From DATAEY01 sp038199035 (lineage in GTDB: Bacteria > Actinomycetota > Thermoleophilia > Solirubrobacterales > Solirubrobacteraceae), in NCBI GenBank assembly GCA_038199035.1, contig JBBPZM010000007.1, forward strand, positions 1 to 9,072: a DNA stretch of 9,072 bases, in the 5' to 3' direction. The notes under the pieces were generated by a model. The model did not search any database. It was not told the DNA's origin and saw only the letters and a program-made list of their open reading frames with translations. Numbering within the stretch: position 1 is the first letter of the stretch; each line of letters opens with the position of its first letter. Both the position numbers and the translations under genes were made by a program. Of the stretch, positions 5,800 to 9,072 are shown piece by piece.

Positions 5800-7401
5800 A
5801 TGGGGCGCCGACGCAAGCACTGGGGTTGGGGCTACGAGGACGAGCAGCCCTCGCCCGACGAGGTGCGCGCCGCGGCCGCGGCCATCGCCCCGGCGCTCGG
5901 CTTCGGCTCGACCGAGCCAGAGCAGCCCGTGGGGATCGACGACGTGGTCCTCCCGCCGCCCCGGATCGAGCCGCCCTCCGCCCTGCGCGAGATCTGCTCG
6001 ACCGCTCCCTACGATCGCGCCGCCCACGCCTACGGCAAGGCCTACCGCGACGTGGTGCGCGCCTTTCGCGGGCGCTTCGACCATCCGCCCGACGTCGTCG
6101 CCTTTCCGCGCGAAGAGGCCCAGGTCGAGGTGGTGATGGAGTGGTGCGAGGCGGCCAACGCGGCGGTCGTGCCCTACGGGGGCGGGACCAGCGTGGTCGG
6201 CGGCCTCGAGGCGCGGCCGGACGGCCGCCACGATGCAGTGGTCAGCCTGGACCTGGGGCGTCTGGGTCGCGTGCTCGAGGTCGATCGCACGTCGCGCGCC
6301 GCGCGCATCCAGGCCGGCGCCCTGGGCCCCGAGCTCGAGCGCCAGCTGGGCGAGCACGGCGTGACGCTGCGTCACTTCCCCCAGTCCTTCCAGCTCTCGA
6401 CCCTCGGCGGCTGGATCGCCACCCGCGCCGGCGGCCACTTCGCCACGCTCTACACCCACATCGACGACCTCGTCGAGTCCGTGCGCGCCTTGACGCCGCG
6501 CGGGCCGTGGGAGTCGCGGCGCCTGCCGGGCTCGGGTGCCGGCGTCTCGCCCGATCGCATGCTGATCGGCTCGGAGGGGACGCTGGGGGTCATCACCGAG
6601 GCGTGGGTGCGCGTGCAGGAGCGCCCGACCTTCCGGCGCTCGGCCGGCGTGCGCTTCGACAGCTTCGCCGCCGGGGCGGGCGCCGTGCGCGCGATCGCCC
6701 AGGCCGGCCTCTATCCCTCCAACTGCCGGCTGATCGATGCGGCGGAGGCGGCGCTGACATCGGGCGGGGACGGTCGCCACGCGCTGCTGGTCCTCGGCTT
6801 CGAGTCCGCCGACCACGAGCTCGACGCCTGGATGGACCGCGCCCTGGACCTGTGCGCGCAGCACGGCGGGCAGTGGGACGCGCCGGCTCACGGTGGGGAG
6901 GGTCTCGCGGGCGCGGTGGGAGCGTGGCGGGAGGCCTTCCTGCGCGCGCCCTACCTGCGCGACACGTTCGTGGCCATGGGCGTGCTCTCGGAGACCTTCG
7001 AGACGGCGATCACCTGGGATCGCTTCGAGGCGTTCCACGCCGCGGCCATCGGCGCCGCGCAGGAGGCGGTGCGCGAGGCGTGCGACGGGAAGGGAACGGT
7101 CACCTGCCGCTTCACCCACGTCTATCCCGACGGCCCGGCGCCCTACTTCACGATCCTTGCCCCGGCGCGGCGCGGAGAGGAGCTCGACCAGTGGGAGGCG
7201 ATCAAGCGCGCGGCCTCGGACGCGGTGATCTCCGCCGGCGGGACGATCACCCACCATCACGCCGTGGGCCGCGACCACCGCCCCTGGTACGACCGGCAAC
7301 GCCCCGAGCCCTTCGCCGCGGCACTCCGGGGAGCCAAGGCGGCGGTCGATCCCTGCGGAATCCTCAACCCGGGCGTGCTCATCGATCCCGTGCCCGCCTA
7401 G
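5800..7401 (+). CDS. FAD-binding oxidase, alkyldihydroxyacetonephosphate synthase-like
   Basis: This 533-residue flavoprotein belongs to the PCMH-type FAD oxidase family and most resembles alkyl-DHAP synthase (AGPS), which forms the ether bond of ether lipids. The N-terminus has the KHWGWGYED signature seen in this group. The FAD domain (about 95-275) shows the pyrophosphate loop PYGGGTS (125-131), PQSFQLSTLGGWIATRAGG (194-212) and GSEGTLGVITEA (257-268). The C-terminal substrate domain (about 285-530) has RAPYLRDTFVAMGVLSETFE (382-401), THVYP and HHHAVGR (485-491). The triple His is a hallmark of AGPS. The enzyme end closes with the usual DPCGILNPGVL. Substrate is not proven, and related proteins include lactate/glycolate-type oxidases, though these lack the HHHxVG motif. 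The ATG at 5800 follows a TAGACT closely. A reductase-like gene follows after 3 nt. Confidence 0.88.
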   Translation: MGRRRKHWGWGYEDEQPSPDEVRAAAAAIAPALGFGSTEPEQPVGIDDVVLPPPRIEPPSALREICSTAPYDRAAHAYGKAYRDVVRAFRGRFDHPPDVVAFPREEAQVEVVMEWCEAANAAVVPYGGGTSVVGGLEARPDGRHDAVVSLDLGRLGRVLEVDRTSRAARIQAGALGPELERQLGEHGVTLRHFPQSFQLSTLGGWIATRAGGHFATLYTHIDDLVESVRALTPRGPWESRRLPGSGAGVSPDRMLIGSEGTLGVITEAWVRVQERPTFRRSAGVRFDSFAAGAGAVRAIAQAGLYPSNCRLIDAAEAALTSGGDGRHALLVLGFESADHELDAWMDRALDLCAQHGGQWDAPAHGGEGLAGAVGAWREAFLRAPYLRDTFVAMGVLSETFETAITWDRFEAFHAAAIGAAQEAVREACDGKGTVTCRFTHVYPDGPAPYFTILAPARRGEELDQWEAIKRAASDAVISAGGTITHHHAVGRDHRPWYDRQRPEPFAAALRGAKAAVDPCGILNPGVLIDPVPA

Positions 7402-7404
7402 GCC

Positions 7405-8313
7405 ATGAACTCGATCGCCGTGCTGGGGCCGGGCGGGGTCGGCGGCTTCCTGGCCGCCGCCCTGGAGCGCGCCGGTCAACCGGTGGCCGTTGTCGCCCGG
7501 GAGGAGACCGTCCAGGTCATCGCGCGCGAGGGCATCGCGGTGCGCAGCGTCCGCCTCGGCGACTTCACCGCCCGGCCGGCGGCCGCCGCCCGCTTGGACG
7601 AGCCCGTCGAGGTCCTGGTCGTGGCCACCAAGGCCGGCGGCCTCGAGCCCGCGCTCGAGCGCGTCGGCGCCGAGCCCGAGCTCGTCGTGCCGCTGCTCAA
7701 CGGCCTCGACCACCTCACGGTGCTGCGCGAGCGCTTCGGCGACCGGGCGATCGCGGGAACCATCCGCATCGAGGCCGACCGCCCCGCCCCCGGGCAGATC
7801 ACCCAGACCAGCCCGTTCCTGCGCGTGGACCTCGCCTCGGCCAGCCCCCAGCGCCGCCCCCAGCTCGAGGCGCTCGCGGCTACCCTCGAGTCCGCCCAGG
7901 TGCCCGCCCGCGTGCTCGACTCCGAGGCCCAGGTGCTCTGGGGCAAGCTCGTCCGCCTCAACGCGCTGGCGTGCACGACCGCGGCCGTCGACCGCCCGCT
8001 GGGCTTCATCCGCTCCGACCCGGAGTGGAGCGCCGCCCTGGCCGCCTGCGTCGCCGAGGGCGTCGCCGTCGCTCGGGCAGAGGGAGCCGGCATGGAGGAG
8101 CCCGACGTGCTCGGCGAGCTGCGCGACGCCCACGCCGAGCTGGGCTCCTCGATGCAGCGCGACATCGCCGCCGGGCGCCCGCCCGAGCTCGAGGCCATCC
8201 CCGGCGCGGTCCTGCGGGCCGCGGCGAGGCACGGGCTCGACTGCCCGACCATCGCCCGGCTGGCTGGCGCGATAGCCACGCGCGCCGGGGTGGCGCCGCC
8301 GGCCGTCGGCTGA
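7405..8313 (+). CDS. Ketopantoate reductase (ApbA/PanE) family oxidoreductase
   Basis: The 302-residue protein has the two-domain layout of 2-dehydropantoate 2-reductase, the NADPH enzyme that makes pantoate for CoA synthesis. The Rossmann motif GPGGVGG is at 8-14. VVATKAGGLEPAL (72-84) matches the family's KT/KA segment, and PLLNGLDHL (96-104) the conserved Asn-Gly. The C-terminal helical domain has WGKLVRLNAL, with K181 and N186 at the expected catalytic and binding places, then SSMQRDIAAGRPPELEAIPG (248-267), with SS and E261 matching the substrate-binding residues. The length is typical. The stop of the FAD oxidase lies 3 nt upstream, so the two form an operon. I leave out the symbol panE because actinobacteria carry several paralogues and no other pantothenate gene is nearby. 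Confidence 0.88.
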   Translation: MNSIAVLGPGGVGGFLAAALERAGQPVAVVAREETVQVIAREGIAVRSVRLGDFTARPAAAARLDEPVEVLVVATKAGGLEPALERVGAEPELVVPLLNGLDHLTVLRERFGDRAIAGTIRIEADRPAPGQITQTSPFLRVDLASASPQRRPQLEALAATLESAQVPARVLDSEAQVLWGKLVRLNALACTTAAVDRPLGFIRSDPEWSAALAACVAEGVAVARAEGAGMEEPDVLGELRDAHAELGSSMQRDIAAGRPPELEAIPGAVLRAAARHGLDCPTIARLAGAIATRAGVAPPAVG

Positions 8314-8368
8314 GCCCTGGTCCCCCGGCGCGACGCAGCCAGGCAATCCGAACGATGGGCCGCCGTGG

Positions 8369-8374
8369 CAGACT
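8369..8374 (+). promoter_or_regulatory. Possible -10-like hexamer before the hypothetical gene
   Basis: CAGACT ends 7 nt before the GTG at 8382 and resembles the TAGACT before the FAD oxidase. Its first base does not fit TANNNT, so the call is weak. If real, it makes GTG 8382 a leaderless start and the 68-nt gap after the reductase gene a promoter region. Confidence 0.3.
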
Positions 8375-8381
8375 GGCGCCC

Positions 8382-8783
8382 GTGACCGCGGAGGGCAAGA
8401 ACTTCGAGGCGATCGCCAAGGCCAAGGCCGATCACAATCGCCACTGCCCGTTCCCACCCCACACCGTGAGGATGAACCCGTTCGAGATCGAGCGGATGGG
8501 CTGGGAGGAGGGCGACCTGATCGCCGGGCTCGCCCTCGAAGCCGACGCCAAGCTCGGCACCGGCGCGTTCCGCCTCGTGTGCGACGGGATGGAGCCACCG
8601 GAGCTCGACGTCGAGCAGGAGGAGGTCATCGAGGCCCCCACGCAGCCGCTCGTCGTGCCGGTCGGTCCCAGCCGCGAAGGCGACCCCACCGCGCAGCGCC
8701 CCGCCGCGGGGCTCCGAACCCGACCTCCCGGCGTAACGCCCGCTCCGGCGACTGGACGAGGGCTCCATGGCCGATCAGCGTGA
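8382..8783 (+). CDS. Hypothetical protein, small, overlapping the next gene
   Basis: I do not recognise this 133-residue protein. Its first 95 residues read as real coding sequence: KNFEAIAKAKADHNRHCPFP, then MNPFEIERMGWEEGD, LEADAKLGTGAFRLVCDG, an acidic stretch, and PLVVPVGPS. It is soluble, with no membrane segment or signal peptide, and has two Cys (C22, C67) in no known metal motif. The last 35 or so residues are Pro/Arg/Gly-rich with no apparent fold. They overlap the next gene by 17 nt, so the conserved part may end near residue 97. The GTG at 8382 is preferred over the ATG at 8355 because of the CAGACT just upstream of it; 8355 would add nine residues. Close linkage to the flavoprotein gene suggests a related role (inference). 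Confidence 0.7.
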   Translation: MTAEGKNFEAIAKAKADHNRHCPFPPHTVRMNPFEIERMGWEEGDLIAGLALEADAKLGTGAFRLVCDGMEPPELDVEQEEVIEAPTQPLVVPVGPSREGDPTAQRPAAGLRTRPPGVTPAPATGRGLHGRSA

Positions 8784-9072
8784 GTTCGACGTCGTGGTGG
8801 TCGGCGGCGGCCCCGCCGGCGAGGCTTGCGCGGGGCGGCTGGGCGACCACGGGCTGAGCGTCGCCCTGGTCGAGGACGACCTGGTCGGCGGCGAGTGCTC
8901 GTACTACGCCTGCATGCCTTCGAAGGGGCTGCTGCGGCCCGCCGAGCTGCTGGCCGAGGTGGGGCGGGTCCCCGGCGCCCGCGAGGCGGTGACCGGCGAG
9001 CTGGACGTCGACGCGGCGCTCGCGCGCCGCGACGAGATCATCCACGACCTCGACGACTCCGGCCAGGTCGAG
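8767..9072 (+). CDS. Dihydrolipoamide dehydrogenase-like NAD(P)/FAD-dependent oxidoreductase (3' end outside window)
   Basis: The first 102 residues show the start of a class I pyridine-nucleotide disulfide oxidoreductase, the family of dihydrolipoamide dehydrogenase (E3) and mercuric reductase. The FAD-binding GGGPAG is at 13-18, closed by an acidic E36 at the end of the second strand. The redox-active CxxxxC is in GGECSYYACMPSKGLL, with C44 and C49. In typical E3 the motif reads GGTCLNVGCIPSK, so YY between the cysteines marks a divergent subgroup, and the true substrate may not be lipoamide. The ATG at 8767 has GAGGG at 8758-8762, a short 4-nt spacing. It overlaps the upstream hypothetical gene by 17 nt, a sign of translational coupling. 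NAD-binding and dimerisation domains lie beyond the edge. Confidence 0.9.
   Translation, partial: MADQREFDVVVVGGGPAGEACAGRLGDHGLSVALVEDDLVGGECSYYACMPSKGLLRPAELLAEVGRVPGAREAVTGELDVDAALARRDEIIHDLDDSGQVE

Noticed and set aside
5826..8381. Long plus-strand frame covering the FAD oxidase and reductase genes in another phase
   Set aside because: The translation is Arg/Ala/Gly-rich without motifs. Only its last part (from 8382) reads like a protein, and that part is annotated as the hypothetical gene.
8314..8381. Possible terminator in the gap after the reductase gene (CCTGG and CCAGG arms)
   Set aside because: The arms pair over only 5 bp across a long loop, and no U-tract follows.
5722..8598. 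A 958-codon open frame on the minus strand, antisense to the FAD oxidase, reductase and hypothetical genes
   Set aside because: It is rich in Arg, Gly, His and Asp with no domain, crosses three genes with strong family motifs and the Nudix start region, and is a typical stop-poor shadow of GC-rich coding DNA.

Overview
This window is very GC-rich. It looks like part of the chromosome of a high-GC actinobacterium, most plausibly the Thermoleophilia/Solirubrobacterales group. That placement is an inference from a mycobacterial-type Kgd/OdhA acyltransferase domain, a PucR-family regulator, an MlaE/YrbE permease and start codons that look leaderless. I see no tRNA, rRNA, CRISPR array, transposase, integrase or phage gene. 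The window reads as ordinary chromosome with some unusual architecture, not a mobile island.

Left part (1-3612, all minus strand). The left edge cuts a large gene whose first 663 codons encode two lipoyl domains, an E3-binding domain and a Kgd-type succinyltransferase domain. The frame then runs on through an Ala/Pro linker out of the window, which is where the 2-oxoglutarate dehydrogenase E1 part should follow. Upstream of it lie a small DUF3817-like membrane protein and a PucR-family regulator.

Middle part (3613-5055). Divergent from the regulator, two plus-strand genes 3 nt apart encode a small membrane protein of unknown function and an MlaE/YrbE ABC permease. No ATPase or MCE gene accompanies them here. 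They converge on a Nudix hydrolase gene, and a long stem-loop sits across the junction.

Right part (5048-9072). The Nudix gene (minus) and an alkyl-DHAP-synthase-like FAD oxidase (plus) diverge from a 101-bp region holding two separate inverted repeats, each exactly 33 bp overall. Each one overlaps a TANNNT -10 candidate lying 9 nt from a start codon. The FAD oxidase is followed 3 nt later by a ketopantoate-reductase-like gene. After a short gap comes a conserved-looking hypothetical gene that overlaps the start of a dihydrolipoamide-dehydrogenase-like flavoprotein, cut by the right edge.

Functional picture. The left edge is the entry point of 2-oxoglutarate oxidation, and the flavoprotein at the right edge is of the same superfamily as its E3 partner, but no operon link is visible. 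The permease pair suggests lipid transport and the FAD oxidase may act in ether-lipid synthesis. Both roles are family-level inferences. The most distinctive points are the self-contained lipoyl-bearing Kgd fusion with a 56-bp exact internal repeat, the mirrored dyads in the Nudix/FAD-oxidase promoter region, and the orphan permease with its small membrane partner.
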